NCBI GenBank assembly: GCA_004431415.1
Contig: QPMI01000306.1
Location: 1 to 64,000 of the forward strand
Direction of reading: 5' to 3'
DNA from: Cyanophora paradoxa
Lineage: Eukaryota > Glaucocystophyceae > Cyanophorales > Cyanophoraceae
DNA: 64,000 nt
Translations under genes and position numbers: made by a program
Notes under the pieces: model-generated
Told to the model about the DNA's origin: nothing
Database searches by the model: none
What the model saw: the letters and a program-made list of their open reading frames with translations, nothing else
In this document: positions 32,314 to 42,421 of the stretch, piece by piece
Layout: each line of letters begins with the position of its first letter
Position numbering within the stretch: the first letter of the stretch is position 1

Positions 32314-34552
32314 AACTGAATTCAATTTGCGATAATCAATGCAAAATCGAAGAGATCCATCCTTCTTGCGCACAAGGACCACAGGGGCGGCCCAAGGTGA
32401 GCGAGAGGGACGAATAAGATTGCGAGACAGCAACTTTTTGGTCTCATCGATAATAAATTCTCGTTCAGTCTGCGAGTGCCTCCGAGGGGGCTCCGCGAGG
32501 GGTGCTTGATCGGGGGATGAGGCGCACTTGGGTCGTACGGAGGGAGCGCAGCCTTGGCCAAGTCCCAGTTCTGTGAGAGGAAGTCAGCCATGACAGCGCG
32601 CTCCGCAGGCGTATCATCCCGACTGCCAATATCGACGGCTCGGAGAGCATCAATAATGTCGGCGCCATATCGTTGCCGCAATTCATCGAAAATAATATTC
32701 GAAGCTTTATCGATCGGAACAGCGTTCAAATGCGAAAAACTACCTAACTTCTCCTCATATGGATATGAACACTCGGGAAGACCTACCCTATCAAAAACAT
32801 TTTTCGAAGCATTCTCGGACTCCGGTGAACGTTTTGGAGGCGCGATTTCCACAAAAGAATTGTCAAGACTTGCAATGAGTCTGCGCAAGTGTACTGAGCA
32901 GAGTATGTTGAGCTCGAAGGCGACGGAACCTCGCCAGGCCGGTCGACCTTTACATACTTGCCGTTCCCATCTTGATCATAACTCAGATTAAGAGCCATGT
33001 CAAATACTTCAGCTTCGAGGTTTTTCTCAGGGACAAATCGTGCGATTGCACGGCCCTTTTTCAAAACAACTGGTCGTTCGGAAAAACGATTGCTCAAATT
33101 CGAAACTAAAGCATTAACTTTGCCTCCACGACACGCAGCAAGTCCATTTGCCACACGGATTTCCTGATTGTCGTCCCATTTGTAGAAGTTGACAAGAAAA
33201 CCTTCACAATCCGGCAAATAGCGGTTGCCTCCGACTTGCAGTTCAACCTTCCGTTGCACGCCAGGTTCAATTTTGCCTCCACGACACGCAGCAAGTCCAT
33301 TTGCCACACGGACCTCCTGATTGTCGTCCCATTTGTAGAAGTTGACAAGAAAACCTTCACAATCCGGCAAATAGCGGTTGCCTCCGACTTGCAGTTCAAC
33401 CTTCCGTTGCACGCCAGGTTCAATTTTAACCTCCCTTGCAACCTCCAGAATATGACCATGCTCCTTGGACACTCTGCAAGTGCTGGAGTTGTCCGAGGGG
33501 TCAGATTCTGGTGTCTCTGGCAACAGAGAACTCGGCTGCGTAGAGGTGCCAGGTAAGAAAGAGAGAATATCACACTTAACTGGATTGTCTGGGTGTTTGG
33601 CGAAGACCACAAATCGGTTGTCAGCATCCTTATTGCAATAGGTGACTGCATTATCAGAAAAGTAATCTTGGCCTAAGATGCCATCGAATGCGTATCCCGG
33701 GAAATCAACCACAAGAAAAGGAAAACTCGGAGTGAGGGGCCCAATAGTAGCAGCCACATGAACCTCACCAGGAACAGCCACCAGTGCAGAATTCGGGAGC
33801 TTGACAGAAGGAGTGTGAATAGTTTTAAACACCTTATTTTGAAGTCCAAGAGAAGAGATTGTAGAAGAAAGAATGAAAGAGACATCTGCCCCGCTGTCGA
33901 GAAGGAATTTGTGATGTTTGCCCTGAATGACAACGTCCAGAGTTGACCTCCCCGGAGCTGAGGTCATGAAGCGACGCGGCCCTGCGAATGCAGGCTCAGC
34001 AGGAGGGCTCTGGGAGTCCAGAGAACAAATTTCAATTGAGGCTCAGCCATTATCATCAAAAGACAACTTCAGGGAAACCGGCTTCGAATTATTTGCAGAT
34101 GATATAAAATGCTTTTTAGCAGGGGCATCTCGTTTCCATCGCAGCTCATCAGAAAAGAAATTCGAAAAGGACTTCTGTTCCAATTTTCCACGATTTCCAC
34201 TAACTACCACTACTCTACTAGCACTTTTCGAGTCATCCAAAGCATTTTTAATTCCACGCGAATGCGCTTGACCAAAACCAGCACGAATGTCTGGGCGAAT
34301 TTCCACTGAAGCAACCTCATGGATAATGGGATCATTCTCTTGAAGGGTAACATCGGGACCAGAAGAAGAAATAGGAGAAGAAGATTGAGAAGCATCCAAG
34401 GAAGGGAAAGGGAAAGCGCGGGCGACCGACAACGACTGCCGCTTCAAGAACTCATTGAGAGTAATCAAAGGCAGCAACGATCGCAGTCCATTCGCTGCGC
34501 CGACAATGGCTGGTTTCTTGGCCGCCCCAGCCTGGCGGGCAGAAACAGGCTG
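32314..34552 (-). pseudogene. Gypsy-A copy 3 pol remnant: protease, linker, start of RT
   Basis: Minus strand, -1 frame after gag. Contains protease LLDSGADVSF and ILGQDYF, the linker, and the first RT block ([28 protein letters not shown]), ending at about 32314 at the same RT codon as copy 1. A 153-bp in-frame tandem duplication (33121-33426) repeats 51 linker residues including VQRKVELQVGGNRYLPDCEG. A deletion at about 32500 removes the residues after PPIKH and shifts the frame, and a frame break near 32870 splits the linker. No YLDD, RNase H or integrase. Confidence 0.92.
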
Positions 34553-34567
34553 GTTTAGGCGTTTTTC
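34527..34567 (-). promoter_or_regulatory. Putative -1 frameshift signal at Gypsy-A gag/pol boundary
   Basis: In element orientation the gag codons GCG AAA AAC GCC TAA give the tract G AAA AAC (34567-34561), not fully canonical because its first base is G. The stop TAA is at 34557-34555, and a hairpin follows 7 nt after the tract: CCAGCCTG (34553-34546), 11-nt loop, CAGGCTGG (34534-34527). The -1 frame is open across the site into protease. The stem differs from families B and C by paired changes. Confidence 0.65.
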
Positions 34568-35811
34568 GCCGGGCGGGGCTGCGAACCGCCCCGACCCTTA
34601 GGGTCAGACGACGACCCACGGCGCTCAGCAGAGCGACCGCGATAACCACCCGAAGAATTTCAATTGCGAGAGTCATTTCCAGAATTACCAAATTTGTCAT
34701 TCGAACGATTGCGATCAAAATTGTAATTTCCACGAGGCTGGTCACGCCAGCTATCACCGCGAGGGCGATACTGCAACTGGCGAGACAACCGGTCCATGCG
34801 ATCCAAAATAATAGAAGAAGTGCGACGAGAATCATCGCGCAACTCGTCAAACTGCTGGCGAGCTTCGTGCCGAATCTCGCTCAATTGGCGACGAGTTTCG
34901 TCACGAAGTGAATCAAGCTTATCATCCACCTTCAAAGAAAACTGTTTAAGCTTCGATTCGACTCGCTCATCAATCAGAGACTCAATACGCTCCGAAGTGA
35001 GAGCGTTCAATCCAGAAACATTTTTCGAAGATCCAAAAGGAAGAGAAGCAATTCCAAAAGGAGAAACCGAAGAAAAAGAGGAAGTGCGATCGGTCCAAAG
35101 ACTGCGCAGCCGACGCAAAAAGCAAAGTTTGTTGTCGTCCAATTCAGCAGGCAGCTCACCCAACTTCAGATCATCACTCCAAATTTGTTTCACCACATCT
35201 TTCTCGAGAATGCCAGCTTCCTCCGCTCGCTTCATCTTCTCCACAGCAAAGTCCTCAAAATTGACTTGAGTACCAGCCTGGAGACAAGCACTCTGGTATG
35301 TGTAGGAACAGAAATTGCGAGCAGAATCCGTCTGGACATCCGAATGCATAAAATGATCCTCGAACTTCTTGAGAAAAGTAGTCCAATTGTCACATTCAAG
35401 GACCACTCGAGAAAAGTCATGGGCCCCAGCTGCCTCGTTGAAGACAGACTGGAGTTTCAACTGCACATGCGGCCAAGCATAGTCAAAATCAACCTTTGCC
35501 TGAGCCGTCCATGTGGAGTAGGGAGTGGTGTCCGCAGTGGGGAGGACATAGATTGCCTTCAACACGTCACGAACGTTTTTGAGGAATCTAGAAGGAGCAG
35601 AATACTCGAATTTGGGCAGATTGAGGTTGCGCAGGAGCGGCTTAATCAGGTCCACCCTAGGCTGGGCAGCCATGATGTCCTCCTGGTCAATGTCCACAGA
35701 GACGTTGTCCTCGTCAGCCAGCCTTCCTGCCAGTGCGGAGAGCAGGATAGCTTTATTAATACAGTTGTTAACTAAGGACCTAGCGAAGGGTCCAAGCCTA
35801 CGACGGTACAC
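34555..35811 (-). pseudogene. Gypsy-A copy 3 gag, with premature TGA
   Basis: Gag of about 418 codons counted from the GTG at 35811 (no ATG occurs upstream in frame before a stop; the first internal ATG is about residue 46). Same domains as copy 2: capsid-like N-terminal half, coiled coil, then an Arg/Gly/Ser tail. TGA at 34660-34662 interrupts the tail, but the frame continues for 34 codons (GGYRGRSAERRG) to the real stop TAA at 34555-34557, next to the frameshift hairpin. The downstream tail matches that of Gypsy-B Gag (RGRSAER), so the TGA is a mutation. No CCHC motif. Confidence 0.85.
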
Positions 35812-36418
35812 AGCACGAATAGTGTCGCTTGACGAGGCCAGTGTTCAAGAAAGCATTTCAGATCGTTCCAAAAGAAAGAAAGAGAGATATTAAGAGATTC
35901 CAAAAGGAAAGAAAAGAGACAACTCCGCAAACTCAAGGGATTCCACGGAAAACGGAGGTATCACAAGCACACGACCTCGGCCAGCCGGCCAAGAGCGCAC
36001 ACAGCTTCGAAAATGAGATCCATGAGTGAATCGCGATGCAACAAGCTTTTGTTCTTCGCAAAATGGCGGAATCGACAATGAAAGGTCGCAGTGCGCAAAT
36101 CGCTGGAGAACGCACTGTAAGCGTATACGCAATCAGAGGAACGATGCGCAGACGCTGTGAGACCGCTGTGTCGAACACGCTGCCACGAAATACAATGGCT
36201 TCCGGCGGCAGCCCCGCTGATAAGAAGCTGTTAGAAGCTATACGATGGGTTCTTAGCCACTTCCGCACACGGCGCAGTGCCGTGCCGGGACGCACGTGCA
36301 CACACGCGTAATATCCGCGTATGATTGAATGACATACCCCTACACTAGGGATGTGGTATCACTAGCGTACATGGTACATTCGCTATGGCGAAAGGGGAAG
36401 GGGAACTACGATTCTCGA
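35812..36418 (-). mobile_element. Gypsy-A copy 3 region upstream of gag
   Basis: Matches 7100-7765 except for a ~14-bp deletion near 36180 and scattered substitutions; its first ~115 bp match 26621-26735. Its position upstream of gag in element orientation makes leader and/or LTR likely. It contains a purine run GGGGAAGGGGAA at the far end (about 36399). I could not find a second flanking copy to prove an LTR. Confidence 0.65.
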
Positions 36419-36423
36419 CAGAA

Positions 36424-36535
36424 CGAACCCAGGAAACATTCAAGTCCCCAAACACTCGGTGGGGGTCCCAATCGGAAGGGCGGAGCCTCCACCTCGGTGA
36501 TTTTGGGTTCCTATCAGTCCCAGACTTTCCTAGTG
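36424..36535 (+). repeat. Gene-proximal dispersed repeat (GPR), copy 1
   Basis: AACCCAGGAAACATTCAAGT and CCCAAACACTCGGTGGGGGT occur again at about 40945 and 41150 and, shortened, at 41420. It sits about 230 bp upstream of the transporter gene. Confidence 0.8.
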
Positions 36536-36756
36536 GGACCCCTACGCCAGGAGGCCCCATTCAGCGGCTGGTGCGCCCCACACAGCCATCGGGCAGTTTT
36601 GACCAAGGGCATGAAGAACCAAAAAAAGGTGGAATGATGAATGGGGCAAAGACGCAGACCATTCCACCCACGCTTGCGCTTAAACCTTGATTCCTCGTCT
36701 CTTTGTTAGACTGACCGAGTTCTCGCTCTGTCCGTTTTACTTCCAAGTTTACTTCC

Positions 36757-36782
36757 CGCGAAAGCGAAATGTTACTTTCGCG
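36757..36782 (+). promoter_or_regulatory. Hairpin enclosing the transporter start codon
   Basis: CGCGAAAG (36757-36764) and CTTTCGCG (36775-36782) are perfect complements around a 10-nt loop that contains the ATG at 36769. In mRNA this would put the start codon in a loop. No second copy is available to show that it is conserved. Confidence 0.4.
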
Positions 36783-37927
36783 CTGGACATTCCTGTTCAT
36801 GTCTGCTAACTTTCTTTCATCAATGAGCATCATCTGGGTCAATAAATGGCTCTTTGTCGTTCACAAGTTCCTGTACCGTGCACTGTATTTTTTTTGCTTT
36901 GTGACTTTCATTGCTGACTGGAGCGCAGCTACGACTTTGACATTCGTCCATTTTCTTTTCACATCGGCATGTCTTTATGCATGTCTGTGTCTTGGGGTTT
37001 TTTCTTTTAAACCTGTGCCCGTTCGGCGAGTTGTTCCACTGGTTGTAAGCTTCTGCGGATTCGTCGTTTTGACGAATTTAAGCCTGCAGCTCAATTCCGT
37101 AGGAACATGTCAGGTCTGATCACATCTATCAAGGCGATGCACTTCCCTCACCGCGACTCACAGATATTGAAAGCTCTTCCTACTCCTATGATCATTGCCA
37201 TTCAGAGACTTTTTTACGGAGTCCAACAAAAACTCTCGGTTCAACTTTCAATGATCCCTATAGTGGGTGGTTCACTGCTTGCAACCACTTCTGATTTCGC
37301 ATTCAACATGCCTGGGTTTTTAGTCGGATTGCTAGGAGCTATTTCGACAGCACTTTATTACACGGTGAGTAAAAGCATCTTAATATTTGAGTGCAAGTTT
37401 CACTTACTGTAGAGAGCAGTGGGTGGGGACTCTGCAATCCGATCTGGAGGTTTCTTCTTTGCAGCTGCTCATGTATCAGGCCCCCCTCTCCGCTCTCTTT
37501 TTGATTCCTTTCGCACCCATTCTCGATGATTTTTTTTCTCCGGCTGGTCTTCTGAACTTCTCATGGACAAACGACTGTTTGGTACGCTTGTTATTCCTCC
37601 TGCACCTGTTTATTCCTCCTGTCGCAGATGCTGATTCTTGCAGATGCTTCTTTTCATTTCTGGGTGTCTTTCGTTCTTTGTTAACGTGTCAATGTATCTG
37701 GTCATTGGCTCCACGTCTCCCATTAGGTTCGTATTCGTTCATCAGGTGCCTGAAAGCTCTCAGTTCGTGTGTGCAGCTACCAGGTTTTGGGATACTTCAA
37801 GCATATTTTTACTGTTACAGGTGGAATGGTCTTATTTCAAGAGTCAACTAATCCAAAAAATGCCTGTGGAATAGTTTTGTCAATCTTAGGTATCGTATAT
37901 TACAGCCATGCAAAGGTTAGGCAGTAA
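36769..37927 (+). CDS. Nucleotide-sugar transporter, SLC35E3/plant URGT-like (DMT/TPT superfamily), six exons
   Basis: Exons by frame and homology: 36769-36877, 36929-37113, 37164-37364, 37420-37581, 37644-37726 and 37777-37927; introns are 50-62 bp, all GT...AG. The spliced product is 296 aa and fully in frame. It should be a Golgi antiporter with about ten membrane helices, exchanging a UDP-sugar for UMP. Recognisable TPT-family blocks in order: IIWVNKWLF, TTLTFVHFL, FCGFVVLTNLSLQLNSVGTC, PTPMIIAIQRLF, FNMPGFLVGLLGAIST, LLMYQAPLSALFLIPF, FFVNVSMYLVIGSTSP, YQVLGYFK and GIVLSILGIVYYSHAK. These follow SLC35E3 and the related plant UDP-rhamnose/UDP-galactose transporters from end to end. Length is typical (about 300 aa). 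Substrate cannot be read from sequence, but the UER1-like gene 1.8 kb downstream on the same strand makes UDP-rhamnose worth testing. Confidence 0.9.
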
Positions 37928-39167
37928 CCTTGTACACAACCTGGTTCTAGAGAAGCCAGAGCAGCCAAAATCCATGCCCCATTCTTTGAGTAGAATGTAC
38001 AAGGTGCTAGCGTTAGGAAGGAGCACCCCATCCCGCTGGGACTCTCTCGGATACTGATTGTTCACTGGGGCACACACAAACTGTTTTGTGGAGAAGAATG
38101 CACAGTGCGCCCGAACCCGAACTAGAATCTTGCAATCCTGTCAATCCCAGCACAATTCTTGGTCGGCTCGCGGAGGTGGCAGTAGAGTACACAGGCAGAG
38201 AAGCCTGCGCCCAGCGACTCGAGGCGGCTCTTGGTCGGCTCGCCAAGGTGGCAGTAGAGTACACAGGTGGAGAAGCCTGCGGCCAGTGACACGAGGCGTC
38301 CTTTATCATGCTCACCAAGGTGGAAGTCGGCTGGGGAGCCTTTGGCCAACAACTCAAGGTCGGTACTCTGCCACCCGGCATATCTGCAGCGGCGGGGGCG
38401 GGGGCAGTCGCGGCAGCGGCAGCGGTCGGGAGAGGGCACGCAGCCTTAGGAAGGACGTGAAGAAGGTTCGGGCATGCAGCTTGATGTCAGCCGGGTCCAT
38501 GCTGGCGGGCACTCCCTCCCTCATGGGGTCCGGGCGGAGGGCACGCATAATATGGTCAGCGACTGAGAAGCGGTGCACGAGGGACGAGTGCACCGTAGAC
38601 GAGCGGCGGTGCACGAGCAGGGGAGGAGATCGCACTCTCGGCGTGCTGCCACGGGGCGTTTGGGCCCGTCTGCACCGGCGCCGCGCGCGCAGGGTCGACT
38701 CGGCAAGGCGGTGCTAGCTTCGGGCTAGCAGCATTGTTCATAGCGGCTTCCATGTAGAGAGACTTCGACTTCTGCACGTTTGGCAAAGAGGGCGCGGGGG
38801 TTATGTGGCGTGGCGTGGCGTGGCGTGGTGGGGCGTAGCTCAGTGGATGCAATGACGGGGTGAGCATGAGGGTCGTTGGGTTGAGTGAATCGTGGCTCTG
38901 TTTGCTCTAATGGAGCTCTGGAAGCGATCGACTGCGCAGTCGGGAGAATGAGAGTGTGTCAGCCAGGCCTGGCCACGCGCACGCAAGAGCTCGTGGTCCT
39001 GGGGGAGCGAGGCGGTGATCCACCTGGCCCGGAGTGTTGAAGCGGGTTTGTGCTAAGATATCGGATGGCGGGCGGGCCAGGCTGGGGTTCGGCACACTGG
39101 AGAGGAGCGGCGGGGGAAATAGTGGATAGTGAAAGGGAAGAAAAAGCAAGATGATCAGAGCAACTGC
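37928..39167. other. Intergenic tract with minisatellite and microsatellite
   Basis: No convincing gene. A relic of the Sat124 core in reverse (AAGGTGCTAGCGTTAGGAAG) is at about 38002. A 72-bp imperfect repeat with CTTGGTCGGCTCG and AGTAGAGTACACAGG occupies about 38157-38335 (2.5 copies). A (GGCGT)n run is at about 38808-38832. The GC-rich part 38380-38720 has open frames on both strands that look compositional. Confidence 0.6.
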
Positions 39168-39614
39168 AGACTATTTTGTGTCGGGTCAGAAACCTGGGGC
39201 CTTCGACTGAGTGACTTGGTGGTGGGTGGTTTAATCTCTCTTAGGTCAGCGCCTTGTGCATATTCTCCAAGAGAAATTTGGGGTGCATCTTTCTTCTTTT
39301 TTCTGGCAGATTGGAAACCTGGGGCCTTTGACTGAGTGACTTGCTTTTAGGTGGGTCATCTGCCTAAGGCTAGCACCTTGTCTATATTCCCCCAGAGAGA
39401 TTTGGGGTGCATCTCTCTTTGATTTTGTCACAGATCCTGAACCTGGGGCCTTCGACTGAGTGACTTGCTGGTGGGTGGGTCATCTGCCTAAGGCTAGCAC
39501 CTTGTGCATATTCCCCTAGAGAGATTTGGGATGAATCTGTCTTTTTGTGGCAGATCCCAAACCTCCAGCCTGTAACTGAGTGACTTGCTGGTGGGTGGGT
39601 CATCTGCCTAAGGG
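39168..39614 (+). repeat. Sat124 array, forward, about 3.6 monomers
   Basis: Diverged monomers between the transporter and the epimerase/reductase gene, ending CATCTGCCTAAGGG about 160 bp before the latter's start codon. Confidence 0.93.
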
Positions 39615-39773
39615 AGCCTTAGACAGGGCCTCAGTTTGGGTTCACCCTCTCGGGGGGACTCCCTCGCATCACAATCGGTTCCTGGCTCTGGGGAATTAGG
39701 CGAAAACAACCCCTAACCCGTGCCGTAGCACTGGGTAACGTTTTTCTCCGAAGTCAGAGAACGATTTTTTTCC

Positions 39774-40777
39774 ATGGACAAGGTTGTCGTTTTTGGAGGT
39801 TACGGTTGGATAGGAGGATCCATTTGTAATCTACTAAGGTCCTCTTCGAAATGTTTCGTGGTTGCTGAACGCAGCTTAAGACTCGAGAATTTCCACGGTA
39901 TTCTTGAGTTCCTTCAGCTTGAAAGTCCCTCTCATGTATTCTGTGCCACGGGCGTTACGGGCCGTCCGAATGTGGACTGGTGTGAAGATCACAAGCCGGA
40001 TACTTACATTGGAAATGTGATCGGCCCTCTGAATCTGGCGATGGCGTGCAAGATGACAAGCTCCAAACCTCATTTAACGTTGTTCGGAACCGGATGTATC
40101 TATGAGTACGATACTGATCATCAGCCATACAGTGGCATCGGGTTCAAGGAAAGCGACATTCCGAACTTTACGAAATCATTCTATTCTTTTTCTAAAACAG
40201 TGTCAGAGCAAAGTTTAGCGGCTTTCCCAAACGTTCTTCTTCTCCGAATCAGAATGCCCATCTGCGACTCGCTGCACCCAAGAAACTTCATTACCAAAAT
40301 TACCAGATATAGGCAAGTCGTGAATATTCCGAATTCTATGACCGTCTTGGACGAACTTCTTCCACTCTCAATTGTTTTAGCGGAGAACAAACTTTGTGGG
40401 GTTTATAATTTCTCCAATCCGGGAGTTATCTCTCATAACGAGATCCTTGACCTCTATACGAAGGTCTGTTTTCGTGTCAATGCTTTGTGACAAGTCTTAA
40501 CTGCTCTCCTCAGATCATTGATCCAGAGTTTACATACGAAAATTTCACGCTGGAAGATCAAGCCTCTGTTATTAAAGCCCCAAGATCAAATAATGAGCTC
40601 GACTGCTCAAAGCTTCAGAAAGCTGTCTTCGCTCTGGGGCTTGATCCCGTCATGCACATTCGTTCAGCAGTTCGAAATGTGTTGGAGAGGATGAAAAATG
40701 CTCCAAGCACTGCAGAAGCTGTGCTTGAAACGAGGAAAATTCGCCAGAGCTTTCTGATTGGAAACTCGACTCCTTGA
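39774..40777 (+). CDS. UDP-4-keto-6-deoxyglucose 3,5-epimerase/4-keto-reductase (NRS/ER, UER1-like)
   Basis: Two exons, 39774-40463 and 40514-40777, around a 50-bp intron (GTCTGT...CTCAG); the product is 317 aa and fully in frame. The enzyme family converts UDP-4-keto-6-deoxyglucose to UDP-L-rhamnose in the cytosol with NADPH; in plants it is the C-terminal half of RHM proteins or the separate UER1. Visible features: Rossmann motif GGYGWIGG (residues 8-15), VTGRPNVDWCEDHKPDTYIG, ATGCIYEYD-like TGCIYEYDTDHQPYSG, the YSFSK catalytic YxxxK (Y137, K141), RIRMPICDSLHPRNFITKI, VVNIPNSMTVLDELLPLSI and FSNPGVISHNEILDLYTK; exon 2 continues IIDPEFTYENFTLEDQASVI and APRSNNELD. It lacks the dehydratase half of RHM, so another enzyme must supply the keto sugar. 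The C-terminus is about 20 residues longer than plant UER1. Start context TTTTTTTCCATGG. Confidence 0.95.
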
Positions 40778-40939
40778 AAATTTGACTGGATCTCCTTGGA
40801 TTGTAAGAAAGTGATTGTAGGTTTCGCTTGTCGCACATCCTCCCCCGTGCATCCCGTGCTTGTCGTGCATCCTCCCCCGTATCTGCACTCAAACTTTTTT
40901 CACACAAACAACGGAAACAGAACTGACCAAGGTGGAGAG

Positions 40940-41456
40940 GGAGTGAACCCAGGAAACATTCAAATCCCTAAACACTCGGTGGGGGTCCCACTTGGAAGGG
41001 CAGAGCCTCGTACAGGCCCTCTGCTGGGCAGGGTGCACCTGCCTAAGGCTAGCGCCTTGCGCATGTTCCCCCTGTTATGTTTTTGTGTGCACCTGACCTT
41101 GCTTTTGTGGGCCCGATGGGAATTCAAACTGACCAGCGCTAAGAGCGAGTGAACCCAGGAAACGTTCAAGTCCCCAAACACTGGGGGGGCTCCCACTTGG
41201 AAGGGCAGAGCCTCATACAGGGCCTCTGCTGGGCAGGGTGCGTGAGTAGAGGCAGAGTTGCCGACAGTGATATCAGGTTGAAGCAGCAAATCGGTGCCTC
41301 AGCTGGGAGGGGTGACCCTGCCTAAGGCTAGCTTCGTGTGCACCTTCCTCCTGAAGGTTAATGTGTGCACCTGACTCCCTGTACCGCGCCCGACGGGGTT
41401 TCGAGATCACCAAGGTGGGGAGGGGAGTGAACACAGAAAACATTCAAATCCCCAAT
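40940..41456 (+). repeat. Gene-proximal dispersed repeat (GPR), copies 2-4, with Sat124-like core
   Basis: Three partial copies in tandem. At about 40945 and 41150: AACCCAGGAAAC(A/G)TTCAA, CACTCGGTGGGGGTCCCACT (shortened in the second) and GGAAGGGCAGAGCCTC, followed by CTCTGCTGGGCAGGGTGC. The first then reads CTGCCTAAGGCTAGCGCCTT and GCGCATGTTCCCCC, that is, the Sat124 core in diverged form. A third copy (AACACAGAAAACATTCAAAT) ends at 41456 against a Gypsy-C gag fragment. The family also occurs reversed at about 50740-50825. Confidence 0.8.
41241..41292 (-). mobile_element. 52-bp Gypsy-C integrase fragment inside the GPR repeat
   Basis: Reverse complement of 50085-50140 with a few substitutions. 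On the minus strand it encodes LLLQPDITVGNSASTHA, against LLLEPDITVGNSASTHAAEL in Gypsy-C. Small isolated pieces like this suggest filler DNA at a repaired break. Confidence 0.8.
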
Positions 41457-41745
41457 CAGCCAGCCTGCGAGAGTGCTCGTCAGAAAGGTAAACCTCAACC
41501 GAGCTATGTGGAGTTTGCTGAAGAGGCGCAAAAGTTGGCATCGGAAGCTAATGTTGCTGTTGAGGAGGCGAATCTTCAAGTTTGGAAAGAGCTTGATTTG
41601 CCTGGTGCTCTTCCTGCTGACATCATGTCCAAGGCCCGACTCATTCATTATTTGACTGATGAGTGGACCAAGTACTTGGAGAAGAACTCGCAGTTTTCGG
41701 TTCTCCCTGGTTCAACATTTTCAACTACGGAGCGTAGTTCCTTCG
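41457..41745 (+). mobile_element. Gypsy-C gag fragment
   Basis: About 290 bp nearly identical to 45343-45631 (coding ESARQKGKPQPSYVEFAEEA to TERSSFV). It starts abruptly after the GPR repeat and ends at TTCCTTCGTGATC, where a different GC-rich sequence begins. Confidence 0.92.
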
Positions 41746-41856
41746 TGATCTGCACATAACGAGCCTCGAGCGGGGCCCTCCCCCGGGGTTTGGGCGGGGG
41801 CCGGGCGGATCGCAGTGACCGTTGGGGTTTGGCGGGGCCCTCAGGACGCCAAAAAA

Positions 41857-42171
41857 ATGGTTCAAGGGGTTGCGAACGAGACCGCGTTAGAGAACAAGAT
41901 TCTCGAACAGCAGATCACGAAAGAGAAGGTCGAAAAGAAACCGGATGTTTCGTTCGACGTTCTTCCCGATCCAATCACAACCGCGAAGAATACGCCAACT
42001 GAATTAATCGCTAAGACCATCGATTACGCGGAGAGTAACAAGACCGATTTACCGGTAATGAATAAGAGTTTACTTCGGGTCGCCACTTCGCAAGCCGACC
42101 CCATTACGTCGGCTCCCCTGTATTCGGGGGTCGCAAAACTTGGGATCCGCCCCGGTTACCGGAGGTTTTAA
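41857..42171 (+). CDS. Unknown small protein, 104 aa
   Basis: Start chosen at the ATG in AAAAAAATGG rather than the upstream alternative at 41815, which would include low-complexity translation of a C/G-run leader. The product is hydrophilic with an N-terminal charged, probably helical half (ETALENKILEQQITKEKVEK) and a C-terminus ending GVAKLGIRPGYRRF. I do not recognise the family. It is followed 250 bp later by a second small ORF with a similar A-rich start context; base use differs from neighbouring Gypsy and GC-rich tracts (CG-rich codons such as GCG and CGA in an AT-rich frame). The pair could be a host mini-gene cluster or part of a captured viral or transposon segment; this is inference only. 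Confidence 0.45.
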   Translation: MVQGVANETALENKILEQQITKEKVEKKPDVSFDVLPDPITTAKNTPTELIAKTIDYAESNKTDLPVMNKSLLRVATSQADPITSAPLYSGVAKLGIRPGYRRF

Positions 42172-42421
42172 AACCCTTAATGATTATTTTACCGTGAAAA
42201 AATTTCTTGTTCAAATGTAGCGCTACGTGAACAATCCATTCGCGTAGGCTCACGTTACTCATTTTTTGGGTGGCGTTGTAGAAAAATGTGATATCCATGT
42301 ATATCGCGCTTTTATCACCTGTTCTACGGGATTCATTCGTGGAAACTTGCGACCGACAAGTAGACAATCGGGGACACTTCGATTTCTTTTTCCGGCATCT
42401 TCTTTCAAAACGGTGCAAAAA

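Noticed and set aside
38837-38910. tRNA-like sequence GGGGCGTAGCTCAGTGG
   Set aside because: Resembles an A box, but D-arm and anticodon stems do not fold and no convincing B box follows; at most a decayed tRNA-derived SINE.
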